64,000 nt of DNA from Streptomyces sp. BA2 (GTDB lineage: Bacteria; Actinomycetota; Actinomycetes; Streptomycetales; Streptomycetaceae). The position numbers and the translations under genes are program-made. The notes beneath the pieces were generated by a model. That model had not been told where the DNA came from. It searched no databases and saw only the letters and a list, made by a program, of their open reading frames with translations. The DNA lies in contig NZ_WSRO01000002.1 in NCBI RefSeq assembly GCF_009769735.1, positions 3,856,001-3,920,000 of the forward strand, given 5' to 3'. Shown here piece after piece: positions 51,029 to 61,208 of this stretch; within the stretch, counting starts at the first letter, position 1; each line of letters opens with the position of its first letter.

Positions 51029-51706
51029 CTAGGCGGCCAGCCGCTCGGCCACCTCCACGGCCTCGGCAAGGCTGTCGACGACCGGGACCCCCACGCCGAC
51101 CGCCTCCAGACTGGCCCTGCTGTGGGACCCACCGGTGTAGAGCACGGCCTGGGCGCCGACATGCGCCGCGGCGACGGCATCGTCAACGGCGTCCCCGATG
51201 ACGACAATGCGCTCGGCGGCGGCGACCCCTTCCAGAGCCGCGAGGTGCAGCACCATCCGCTCGGCCTTGCCCGCGTGCGAGGTGTCCGTGCGGCCGTCGA
51301 TGCGCACGAAGTGCTCCTCGATCCCGTGCCGCCGCACGATCGGCACGAGGTGCTCGTGCGGCGCGAGCGACAGCAACGACTGCGTACGCCCTGCCGCCCG
51401 CCGCTCCGCGAGCAGCTCGGCGGCACCGTCGGCGAGGCCGCATGCCTCGGCCCGCGCCCAGTAGTGCTTGTGGAACACGGCGTCCATGACCTGCCACTCG
51501 GCGTCCGTGGGCAGCCGCCCCATGAGCCGCTCGTAGAAGAGCGGAACGGGAACGCAGTACAGATCGCGATACCGCTCAAGAGTGATGGGCTCGAGCCCGA
51601 GCTCTGCGAACGAGGCGTTCGTCGACTCGATCACCGCATGAATGTCATGCAGCAGAGTCCCGTTCCAGTCCCAAACGATATGCGCCCCGCGCGTCAGCTT
51701 CCCCAT
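51029..51706 (-). CDS. HAD superfamily hydrolase
   Basis: 225 residues. Motif I reads VWDWNGTLLHD: the nucleophilic Asp is present, but the second Asp of DxDGT is Asn. Motif II/III region LLSLAPHE and HAGKAERM supplies the Lys; motif IV is VIGDAVDDAVAA. A helical cap lies between residues 20 and 90, as in phosphoglycolate phosphatase-like enzymes. Convergent with the DJ-1 gene. Probably a small-molecule phosphatase with unknown substrate; the Asn may change its chemistry, although similar WDWNGT sequences are common in actinobacterial relatives (from memory). Confidence 0.9.
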   Translation of the reverse strand: MGKLTRGAHIVWDWNGTLLHDIHAVIESTNASFAELGLEPITLERYRDLYCVPVPLFYERLMGRLPTDAEWQVMDAVFHKHYWARAEACGLADGAAELLAERRAAGRTQSLLSLAPHEHLVPIVRRHGIEEHFVRIDGRTDTSHAGKAERMVLHLAALEGVAAAERIVVIGDAVDDAVAAAHVGAQAVLYTGGSHSRASLEAVGVGVPVVDSLAEAVEVAERLAA

Positions 51707-52016
51707 GGAGAAACGGTACCCGCACCGCCCTCACCCCAAGGCCCCGGCCCACTCCCCACAGCCCCCGGCGCCGAACAAGCCTTTCCCACCCACCCACCCA
51801 CCCACCCGATTGCCCCGCAGCAACCAGCGATTGGCTGCAGTCGGGAGCGCTCGCGAGGGGACGTGCCGGTATGTCTGCCCGGAGCACGGCTCCCGAAGGC
51901 TCCGGAGCCGAAGCAGCCCCGCGGCCACCGGACGATAGCGAGGACGGACATACCGGCGCGGCCCCGCACCCACACACGCACCAGCACCACCCCCGCCCAA
52001 GCCCCACAGGGACCCC
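51707..52016. other. Intergenic region with inverted repeat and CCCA run
   Basis: No credible gene. It has a CCCA-type simple repeat near 51786-51808 and an 11-base perfect inverted repeat GCCGGTATGTC/GACATACCGGC at 51865-51875 and 51947-51957, with the 12-base palindrome GGCTCCGGAGCC at 51898-51909 between them. The region could encode a small structured RNA or be a regulatory site. Confidence 0.5.
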
Positions 52017-52517
52017 TCAGCTGATCAGCCCGGGAATCTCCTGCGTCGCGAACCACAGCAGCTCATGATCCTCGACCCCGTCCACAGTGAACCGCGCATC
52101 CTCGTCCCCCTGATCCGCGGCCTCCAGAACCCCCACCGCCGCGGCGACGTCCCCCTCCGCGTCCCCCGCGTCCACATGCACGGCCGCGACCTTCTTCAGC
52201 CCCAGCACCCCGGCGACCCGCACCTCACCGAGCCCGCCCTCAGGCGACCGCGGCCCCTGCTCAAGCGCCCCGTCCGGCACATCCGCGGCCAGCACAACGC
52301 GCCGCCGAGCCGCCCCCGGATCCCCCGCGATCAACCGCAGCGAAGCAAGCGCGGCCCGGCCCAGGGCGGCGTACTCCAGCTCCTCGATGTCGTCCGAGAC
52401 GTACCACTCACGCAGAGCCGGCGTCACGGCATAGGCGGTCAGCGGCCCAGGGCCCAGCTCGCCCGCCTTGTGCACCTCGGCGAGACGGCTCAGGGTCAGA
52501 GGAACGTAGACGCGCAT
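52017..52517 (-). CDS. DUF6912 family protein
   Basis: 166 residues. The start MRVYVPLTLSRLAEV and the segment REWYVSDDIEELEYAALGRAALASLRL match an uncharacterised actinobacterial family, DUF6912. No signal peptide or membrane helix. The C-terminal half has HVDAGDAE and HELLWFATQEIPGL, typical for the family. Three 12-base repeats lie directly upstream of the ATG. It belongs to the conserved block next to secA. Function unknown. Confidence 0.85.
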   Translation of the reverse strand: MRVYVPLTLSRLAEVHKAGELGPGPLTAYAVTPALREWYVSDDIEELEYAALGRAALASLRLIAGDPGAARRRVVLAADVPDGALEQGPRSPEGGLGEVRVAGVLGLKKVAAVHVDAGDAEGDVAAAVGVLEAADQGDEDARFTVDGVEDHELLWFATQEIPGLIS

Positions 52518-52876
52518 GACGGCCCGCTTTCACAGTCGGATTCACAGTCGGATTCACAGCCGGAGTCTCGGAGTCGAAAAGGTCGCGCAGAAGGCAACCC
52601 GACAGACCCCCAGAATACGTGCGGGCGTCCCCCTTCGAGCTGTGCCCCACACCCACCCCCCACGTCACCCGCAACGCCCACCCTTCACCCGGCCCACCCC
52701 AACGCCCCCAAGGAACACCGCACCCCCGGCCACCCTGATAGGTGACTCCTCCGCCCCTCGCCCCCACACCCCGCAGCCCCTTGCAGCCCCCGCCTCCACC
52801 CCCGTACAAGATCTCCGACGGAAGTTACTCCCCGGTACAACCAAGGCCGGGACAGCGAAGCCGGAGGCGACACGGC
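52518..52876. other. Divergent intergenic region, DUF6912 / Rv3235-like
   Basis: About 360 bases, rich in C runs, with the triple 12-base repeat at its left end. The open frames that cross it have biased Pro/Arg composition and look like shadows. No promoter consensus was identified with confidence. Confidence 0.45.
52529..52564. repeat. Three tandem 12-base repeats next to the DUF6912 start
   Basis: TTCACAGTCGGA occurs twice exactly and once as TTCACAGCCGGA, beginning 12 bases before the ATG. Such iterons could bind a regulator or be slippage products. Confidence 0.85.
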
Positions 52877-53326
52877 ATGCACAAGGTAATGACCAGGCCC
52901 CGCTCCCGCCCGGCGACCACCCGTCCACCAGGCCGGACAGACCCCCGCCGCCCTTCGGCGGCACGTACACCGGCGCGCCCCCTCAGGACTCCGCCCCAGC
53001 CCCCGCCGCACCCCACGGAGCTCTTCACCGAACGCCTGCTCCTGGTGCTCAGCGGCCAGAAGCCGGTCCACTGGGCGGCCCGCCACATCGCCCACACGGC
53101 CTTCGACGACGTGGCCCGCCTCGCCGAACTCGCCCCCTTCAACGTGAACGACCGGCGTCCCACGATCCACCGGATCGGCCACTACGAACCCCGCCCCGGC
53201 GTCTACGAGGTCTTCGCGAGGATCGGCGCGGGCCCCGCCCTCAGGGCCCTGGCATTCCGGCTGAGTCTCGGCGCGGACCAGAGGTGGCGCTGCACGGCGG
53301 TCGAAGTGGGAACGCCCGCCAGATGA
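52877..53326 (+). CDS. Rv3235-family protein
   Basis: 149 residues from ATG 52877, which has GGAGG 10 bases upstream; an ATG at 52889 is possible. The first 60 residues are a Pro/Arg-rich disordered stretch. The conserved part (about 65-149) has LFTERLLLVLSGQKPVHW, ARHIAHTAFDDVARL and RPGVYEVFARIGAGPALRA, typical of the small Rv3235 family found beside secA in actinobacteria. The molecular role is unknown. The convergent secA gene shares the hairpin terminator between them. Confidence 0.85.
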   Translation: MHKVMTRPRSRPATTRPPGRTDPRRPSAARTPARPLRTPPQPPPHPTELFTERLLLVLSGQKPVHWAARHIAHTAFDDVARLAELAPFNVNDRRPTIHRIGHYEPRPGVYEVFARIGAGPALRALAFRLSLGADQRWRCTAVEVGTPAR

Positions 53327-53338
53327 CAAGAGGCCAAC

Positions 53339-53377
53339 GCGAAGGGGCCGGGCACCAACGGCGCCCGGCCCCTTCGC
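53339..53377. terminator. Bidirectional hairpin terminator, Rv3235-like / secA
   Basis: Perfect 15-base arms (53339-53353 and 53363-53377) with a 9-base loop, sitting between two convergent stop codons. Confidence 0.9.
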
Positions 53378-53397
53378 ACTGCTACAGCGTCACGCCA

Positions 53398-56241
<2,844 letters not shown>

Positions 56242-56464
56242 GGGGGTTGGTCTCCTTGCCGGTCGGGCCTGGCATGGTCGGTTTACTCATAGGGCAACGG
56301 CCATCGTAAGCGAGGAGCGGGCCGCGCCGGGAGGTCTGCCGATACGTCAACGGCCGGGGGGCCTGGAAGGTGCCGGGTTGTGCCGATCAGCGCTCGGCGA
56401 AATGCGGGTGAAAGCTCGGCCAAAAGCACTGGCCCACAGGCCCTCACCCCCGCAGAATCGCCGG

Positions 56465-57037
56465 ATGGAGCCCGTCACACTCACCACCGAACGCCTGATT
56501 CTGCGCACCTTCACGCCCGCCGACACGGACGAGACGTTCGAAGCCTGCCAGGACGCCGACATCCAGCGCTGGACCACGATCCCCTCGCCCTACGCGCGCA
56601 CGGACGCGGAGGGCTTCATCACGCGCATGGTGCCGGACGGCTGGCGCCACGACACGGAGTACACCTTCGCCGTACGTCCCCGGGGCGGCGGCCCGCTGAT
56701 CGCCGCCGCCAGCCTCCACCACCCGCGCTCGGGCGCGTGGGAGGTCGGCTTCTGGACGGCGAAGGAGCACCGGGGCAGCGGCTACATGACGGAGATCGTC
56801 CTCGGCCTGGCCAGGTGGGCCTTCACCGACCTGGGCTGCAACCGCCTGGAGTGGCGCGCGGAGGTCGGCAACACCGGGTCGCGCGCGGTGGTGGAGAAGG
56901 CGGGCTTCACCTTCGAGGGCACCCTGCGCGGCGCCCTCCTGAACAAGGCCACGCTCCGTGACTGCTGGGTGGGCGCCCTGCTGCCGGGCGACATCGGCCT
57001 GCCGTCGATCCAGCCGTACCTGCCGGTCCGGGGCTGA
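56465..57037 (+). CDS. GNAT family N-acetyltransferase
   Basis: 190 residues. LTTERLILRTFTPADTDETF starts the RimJ/RimL-type GNAT fold; EVGFWTAKEHRGSGYMTEIV is the acetyl-CoA-binding motif A, and LEWRAEVGNTGSRAVVEKAGFTFEG is motif B. Such enzymes acetylate protein N-termini, ribosomal proteins or antibiotics, so the substrate is open. ATG 56465 is used; the in-frame upstream extension belongs to the region antisense to secA. Divergent from secA. Confidence 0.92.
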   Translation: MEPVTLTTERLILRTFTPADTDETFEACQDADIQRWTTIPSPYARTDAEGFITRMVPDGWRHDTEYTFAVRPRGGGPLIAAASLHHPRSGAWEVGFWTAKEHRGSGYMTEIVLGLARWAFTDLGCNRLEWRAEVGNTGSRAVVEKAGFTFEGTLRGALLNKATLRDCWVGALLPGDIGLPSIQPYLPVRG

Positions 57038-57118
57038 AGGCGCGCCCCTCGGCTCCTCCGCCGACGTGTTCCCGCAGGCCAGGTGGCGTTGTCAGTGCCG
57101 CCCCCTATCGTTTCCGGC

Positions 57119-58306
57119 ATGACGAGCCTGCCGCGCCCCGCCACAGACCTCTCCGCCGACGAGGCCCGCCGCATCGCGCTCCGCGCCCAGGGGTTCCTGG
57201 GCGCGCCGGACCGCAGGTCCGGTGTGCGGGGCGTGCTGCGGCATCTCGGGGCGGTCCAGCTCGACACCATCTCGGTCCTCGCCCGCTCCCACGAGCTCGT
57301 TCCGTACGCCCGCCTCGGCGCCGTCGGCCGCGGCAGGATCGAGGCGGCGTACTGGGACGGGACATCGGGCACAGGCCCCGCCCGGCCGCACGCCTTCGAG
57401 TACTGGTCGCACGCCGCGTGCATCCTGCCCATCGAGGAGTGGCCGCACTTCGCCTTCCGCCGCCGCGCCTACCGCACCCGCCCGCACTGGCACCACGACC
57501 TGCCGGACGGTGCGTACGACACGGTCATCAAGCAGCTCACCGCCGAAGGCCCGCTCACCGCCACGGAGTTGGGCGGCGCGAAGAACAAGGGCGAGTGGTG
57601 GGACTGGTCGGACGCGAAGGTCGCCGTCGAGCGGGCGCTGATGTACGGCGAGGTGGTCTGCACCGAGCGGCGCAGCTGGAAGCGGGTGTACGACCTCGCG
57701 GAGCGCGCGATCCCTGACACGCTGCTCCATGACGACCTGGACGACAGGGAGTGCCTGCGCCGTCTGGTGCGTCTGGCGGGAGAGGCTCTCGGCGTCGGCA
57801 CGCGCGCGGACATCGCGGACTATCACCGTCTCAAGGGCGAGCAGTTCGACGCGGTGGTCGCGGACTCGGGCCTTGTTCCGGTGACGGTGGAGGGCTGGGA
57901 CAAGCCCGCCTGGGCCGACCCCGAGGCCCTGGCGACGGCCCCGCGCGGCCGCCACCGCACGACGCTCCTGTCGCCCTTCGACTCCCTGATCTGGGAGCGG
58001 GCCCGCACGGAGCGGATCTTCGGCTTCACCCACCGCCTGGAGGCGTACGTCCCCAAGCCGAAGCGCATCCACGGCTATTTCGCCATGCCGGTCCTGGCCG
58101 GGGGCCGCCTTGTCGGCCGCGTGGACCCCGCCCGCGAGGGCAGCACGCTGGTCGCCAAGCAGGTGTCGCTGGACAGCCCCAAGTCCGTGCCCGCGGTGGC
58201 CCAGGCGCTGCGTGAAGCGGCGACGTGGGTGAACTGCGATTCCGTACGGGTCGAGCGGGTGAACCGTCCCGAGCTGACCGCCGAGCTGGTCCGCGCCCTG
58301 GGCTGA
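57119..58306 (+). CDS. YcaQ/AlkX-type crosslink-repair DNA glycosylase
   Basis: 395 residues of the HTH_42 (winged-helix YcaQ) family. DEARRIALRAQGFLG opens the first helical part; the catalytic motif is AVQLDTISVLARSHEL, a QxD form near residue 45, as in YcaQ/AlkX enzymes that unhook interstrand crosslinks. AlkZ self-resistance paralogues have QxQ instead (family knowledge). The middle winged helices include FEYWSHAACILP, and the C-terminal LLSPFDSLIWERARTERIF plus Y-F-A-M-P are further hallmarks. The QxD motif points to general repair rather than self-resistance to one natural product. The final codons ALG-stop are tandemly repeated just after the stop. Confidence 0.88.
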   Translation: MTSLPRPATDLSADEARRIALRAQGFLGAPDRRSGVRGVLRHLGAVQLDTISVLARSHELVPYARLGAVGRGRIEAAYWDGTSGTGPARPHAFEYWSHAACILPIEEWPHFAFRRRAYRTRPHWHHDLPDGAYDTVIKQLTAEGPLTATELGGAKNKGEWWDWSDAKVAVERALMYGEVVCTERRSWKRVYDLAERAIPDTLLHDDLDDRECLRRLVRLAGEALGVGTRADIADYHRLKGEQFDAVVADSGLVPVTVEGWDKPAWADPEALATAPRGRHRTTLLSPFDSLIWERARTERIFGFTHRLEAYVPKPKRIHGYFAMPVLAGGRLVGRVDPAREGSTLVAKQVSLDSPKSVPAVAQALREAATWVNCDSVRVERVNRPELTAELVRALG

Positions 58307-58318
58307 GCCCTGGGCTGA
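58295..58318. repeat. 12-base tandem duplication across the stop codon
   Basis: GCCCTGGGCTGA occurs twice in a row; the first copy holds the stop of the YcaQ-like gene. A back-up stop results. Confidence 0.9.
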
Positions 58319-58334
58319 GCCCGCGGCGGGGGCC

Positions 58335-59078
58335 TCACCTGATCTCGAGGATCTTCTCCCGCATCGCGTACACGACCGCCTCCATCCTGGAGTGCAGCTG
58401 CAGCTTCTCCAGGATGTTGCGCACGTGGTTCTTCACGGTGTTCTCGGAGATGAACAATTCCTTCGCGATGTCGCGGTTGTTCATGCCCGTGGCCACCAGC
58501 TTCAGCACTTCGAGCTCGCGCTCGGTCAGCCGCGGCGCGGGCACCAGTCTGCGCTCGTCGGTGCGCTGGATCATCGACTTGAACTCGGTGAGCAGTTTCG
58601 ACGCCATGGACGGGCTGATCTGCGACTGCCCGTCGGCCACCGCGCGAATCGCCGTGGCCACTTCGTCCGTGGAGATCTCCTTGAGGAGATAGCCCGTGGC
58701 GCCCGCCTTGATCGCGTCGTAGAGGTCGGCCTCCTCGTCACTGATCGTCAGCATGATGATCTTCGCGCTGGGCGCGACCTCCTTGATGGAGGTGCACGCC
58801 TCGATGCCGCCGCGCTTAGGCATGCGTACGTCCATCAGCACGATGTCCGGCAGCAGGTCCGCGGCCTTGTCCACCGCCTCGGCGCCGTCGCCCGCCTCCC
58901 CGACCACCTGGATGTCCTCCTCGGCGGCGAGGACGATCTCCAGGCCCCGGCGGAAGAGCGCGTGGTCATCCACCACAAGGACCCTGATGGGCTCCTTGCG
59001 CGGTGCGCCCGCGTCCGTGCCGATACCGATGCCGTCGTCGTCATCGGCATCCCGCATCGGTCCGAAGCTGTCCGCCAT
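58335..59078 (-). CDS. LuxR/NarL-family response regulator
   Basis: 247 residues; ATG 59078 has GGGGAGG close upstream. An acidic, Gly-rich extension of about 30 residues precedes the receiver domain: [13 protein letters not shown], phosphorylated Asp in [20 protein letters not shown] and the Lys in YLLKEIS. The LuxR-type DNA-binding domain is [20 protein letters not shown], then [17 protein letters not shown]. No histidine kinase gene is adjacent in the expected direction, so it looks like an orphan regulator. It lies between the YcaQ-like gene and hpf in a conserved order. Targets unknown. Confidence 0.95.
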   Translation of the reverse strand: MADSFGPMRDADDDDGIGIGTDAGAPRKEPIRVLVVDDHALFRRGLEIVLAAEEDIQVVGEAGDGAEAVDKAADLLPDIVLMDVRMPKRGGIEACTSIKEVAPSAKIIMLTISDEEADLYDAIKAGATGYLLKEISTDEVATAIRAVADGQSQISPSMASKLLTEFKSMIQRTDERRLVPAPRLTERELEVLKLVATGMNNRDIAKELFISENTVKNHVRNILEKLQLHSRMEAVVYAMREKILEIR

Positions 59079-59213
59079 CGTTCCTCCCCCTGAAGGCCAT
59101 GGCCCCTTGTGCGTCGGCTGCCGCCAACCCGAGGCAGCAGCACACCGGTTGGCCGGCTCCGCCCATGATTTCATGCCCGGACGGTCGCGCGGTGCGCACA
59201 GGGGTCGCATGAT

Positions 59214-59250
59214 GGTGCCCCTGGGGGCGCACACGCGCTCCAGGGGCACC
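59214..59250 (-). terminator. Hairpin terminator after hpf
   Basis: Perfect 11-base arms (59214-59224 and 59240-59250) with a 15-base loop that can itself pair, 24 bases after the hpf stop. Confidence 0.8.
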
Positions 59251-59274
59251 GTCTCATCTCTCGACCGGCCTGAA

Positions 59275-59967
59275 TCAGCCGCCGAGCGCACCGCCCCCGC
59301 CCGCGGACTCGGGCCGCGTGATCATGGGGTCGGTGTTGAGGCGGATGACGCCGTAGTCGTAGGCGTGCCGCCGGTAGACGACACTCGGTTCCTTCGTCTC
59401 CGAGTCGACGTACAAGTAGAAGTCGTGCCCGACGAGTTCCATTTCGTAGAGCGCCTGGTCGAGCGACATCGGGGCCGCCACGTGGGTCTTCTCGCGGACC
59501 ACGAGCGGGCCTTCGCCCTGGATCTCCAGTGAGCCGATCCTCTTGACGGGGATGCCGTCCGGCTCTTCCTCACGTGCGACGGTGCCGTCTCCGTTGAGAG
59601 TCGCCGCGTCCGGCACCCGCTCGGCGACCTCGGCGGCGGAGAGCCTGCCGTTGCCGCGCCGGTTGTGGCGCTTCTCGTGCTGCTTGCGCAGTCGTGCGTC
59701 CAGCTTGGCCGTGGCCAGGTCGAGCGCCGCGTACGGATCGGTTGCCGAGGCCTCCGCGCGGATCACGGGTCCGCGCCCGCGGAGTGTGATCTCCACGCGG
59801 TCGGAACGGTCGGCCTGACGCGGGTTCGCCTCCTTGGACACCTCGACGTCCAGGCTGATCACCTTGCCGTCGAGCTTCTGGATCTTCTCCAGGTTCAGCT
59901 TCTCGGCCACGTGCTTGCGGAACCGCTCTGGCACCTCGGTCTTGCGGCCCTTGACGACGATGTCCAC
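59275..59967 (-). CDS. hpf: Long ribosome hibernation promoting factor
   Basis: 230 residues. GTG 59967 is selected because CGGAG lies 6 bases upstream and the protein then begins [16 protein letters not shown], the standard N-terminus. Residues 1-105 are the S30AE ribosome-binding domain (beta-alpha-beta-beta-beta-alpha, with [18 protein letters not shown]). A variable linker follows. The C-terminal domain (about 165-222, [18 protein letters not shown] and [28 protein letters not shown]) mediates 100S dimer formation in long HPFs. The protein silences ribosomes in stationary phase or stress. A strong terminator follows. Confidence 0.96.
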   Translation of the reverse strand: MDIVVKGRKTEVPERFRKHVAEKLNLEKIQKLDGKVISLDVEVSKEANPRQADRSDRVEITLRGRGPVIRAEASATDPYAALDLATAKLDARLRKQHEKRHNRRGNGRLSAAEVAERVPDAATLNGDGTVAREEEPDGIPVKRIGSLEIQGEGPLVVREKTHVAAPMSLDQALYEMELVGHDFYLYVDSETKEPSVVYRRHAYDYGVIRLNTDPMITRPESAGGGGALGG

Positions 59968-60282
59968 GCAGAACTCCGTTCCCGGATCGCCCCGCTTCGG
60001 CGGCGGAGCATCTCCCTTTTGCACCAGGCCCCGGTGACACCCGGAGCCTCGGACTCGGTGACTTCCACCTCCTCCTCCCCCACGAACAAGATCTCCACCC
60101 CGACCGGCCCGGTTGTTTGCGAAAAACCCGGTGACCGGCATTCCGATATGCGAGGGACGGCGTCCGCCATTCCTCACAACCGAACATATCTCGCCCGGAC
60201 GGATGTCGTCACCCTCTACCGCCGCATACCTCCATTCAGGTGTATTGACCCTCTCACTACCTGCAACGATGCAACTTCCCAG
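59968..60282. other. Intergenic region upstream of hpf
   Basis: About 315 bases, with a more AT-rich part at about 60170-60300. The hpf promoter must lie here on the minus strand. I found no clear vegetative, SigB-type or SigR-type consensus. No gene or strong hairpin was found. TTGACC at about 60246 is on the plus strand, where no gene follows. Confidence 0.5.
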
Positions 60283-61068
60283 TCAGTTCCGGTTTATTCC
60301 GAAGGAATCCGGTGACGAGGCAACAACAGCCGCGGTGATCGTGTTCTCGCAGGTAATTTCACGGGCTGTTACCAACGCGCCTTGCCCTTTACTTTCCGTG
60401 TGTACGTCACGTATTGCGCGCGCGGCCTCCGCCAAAGACGCGCCCGTGGTCATCAGGTCGTCCACGATCACGACCCGCCCGCCGGCCAGCAGCCGCCCGC
60501 CACCCGCGGTCACCTCCAGGGCGCCCCGCAGATTCGCCTGCCGCTGACGGAAGTTGAGCCCCGCCTGGTCGGCCACGGCACGCCGCTGGCGCAGCACGCC
60601 GACCACCCGGGCCCGCGTCCCGCCCCGCCGCAGCTCACCCGCGGCGGCCAGCGCGATCCGCCGTACGGGATCGTGCCCACGCCTGCGCACGGCCCCGCGA
60701 GCCGAGGGCACCGGCACGAGCAGTACCGGAGCGTCACCACCGTCCGCAGCGGTCCCCTCCCGTAAGCCGGCGTCCTCCCACAGCCCCGCACGCACCGCCC
60801 CGGCGAGCCCCGCGCCCAGCGGCACCGCGAGCCCCAGAGCACCGCGCTCCTTGTGCGCGAGCAGCACCGCCCGCACCGCGCCCCCGTAGGGCGCCGCCGC
60901 GTGCACCACCGGCAGCCCCTGCGGCCGGGGGCGAGGACTCACCCGGCACGGCGCGGCCCCGCACAGGGCCTCGCGGCACCGCGCGCAGAGCGCCGCGCGA
61001 GGCCTGCCACAGCCTCCGCACTCGGCCGGCAGCACCAGATCGGTGAGGTCCTGCCACCACCCCGGCAT
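60283..61068 (-). CDS. ComF family phosphoribosyltransferase-like protein
   Basis: 261 residues. ATG 61068 is used (MPGWWQDLTDLVLP); the open frame extends further but without support. An N-terminal Cys4 zinc finger is formed by CGGCGR and CARC. The phosphoribosyltransferase fold follows, with PVPSARGAVRRRGHDPV and the PRPP loop VVIVDDLMTTGASLAEA. In naturally competent bacteria ComFC helps DNA uptake; in Streptomyces its role is unclear. It sits in the conserved order hpf, comF, lpqB, mtrB. Confidence 0.93.
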   Translation of the reverse strand: MPGWWQDLTDLVLPAECGGCGRPRAALCARCREALCGAAPCRVSPRPRPQGLPVVHAAAPYGGAVRAVLLAHKERGALGLAVPLGAGLAGAVRAGLWEDAGLREGTAADGGDAPVLLVPVPSARGAVRRRGHDPVRRIALAAAGELRRGGTRARVVGVLRQRRAVADQAGLNFRQRQANLRGALEVTAGGGRLLAGGRVVIVDDLMTTGASLAEAARAIRDVHTESKGQGALVTAREITCENTITAAVVASSPDSFGINRN

Positions 61069-61162
61069 GCCCACCACTGTGCCAAGACGCGAGCGGCCCT
61101 GCCACCCCTGTGGACAACGGCCTGTGGACAACTCCACCGCGCGGACGACGCGTTGTTCCGGC

Positions 61163-61208
61163 GGCGTCACCCCGGATAGACCGACGGCGTCACCCCGGAT
61201 AGACCGGC
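61163..61208. repeat. 23-base tandem duplication at the lpqB stop
   Basis: GGCGTCACCCCGGATAGACC and 3 further bases are repeated directly. Read on the minus strand, the last codons of lpqB (VYPG-stop) appear again just after the real stop. Confidence 0.92.

Noticed and set aside
60246..60274. TTGACC promoter-like site on the plus strand upstream of comF's end
   Set aside because: No plus-strand gene follows and the -10 is poor.
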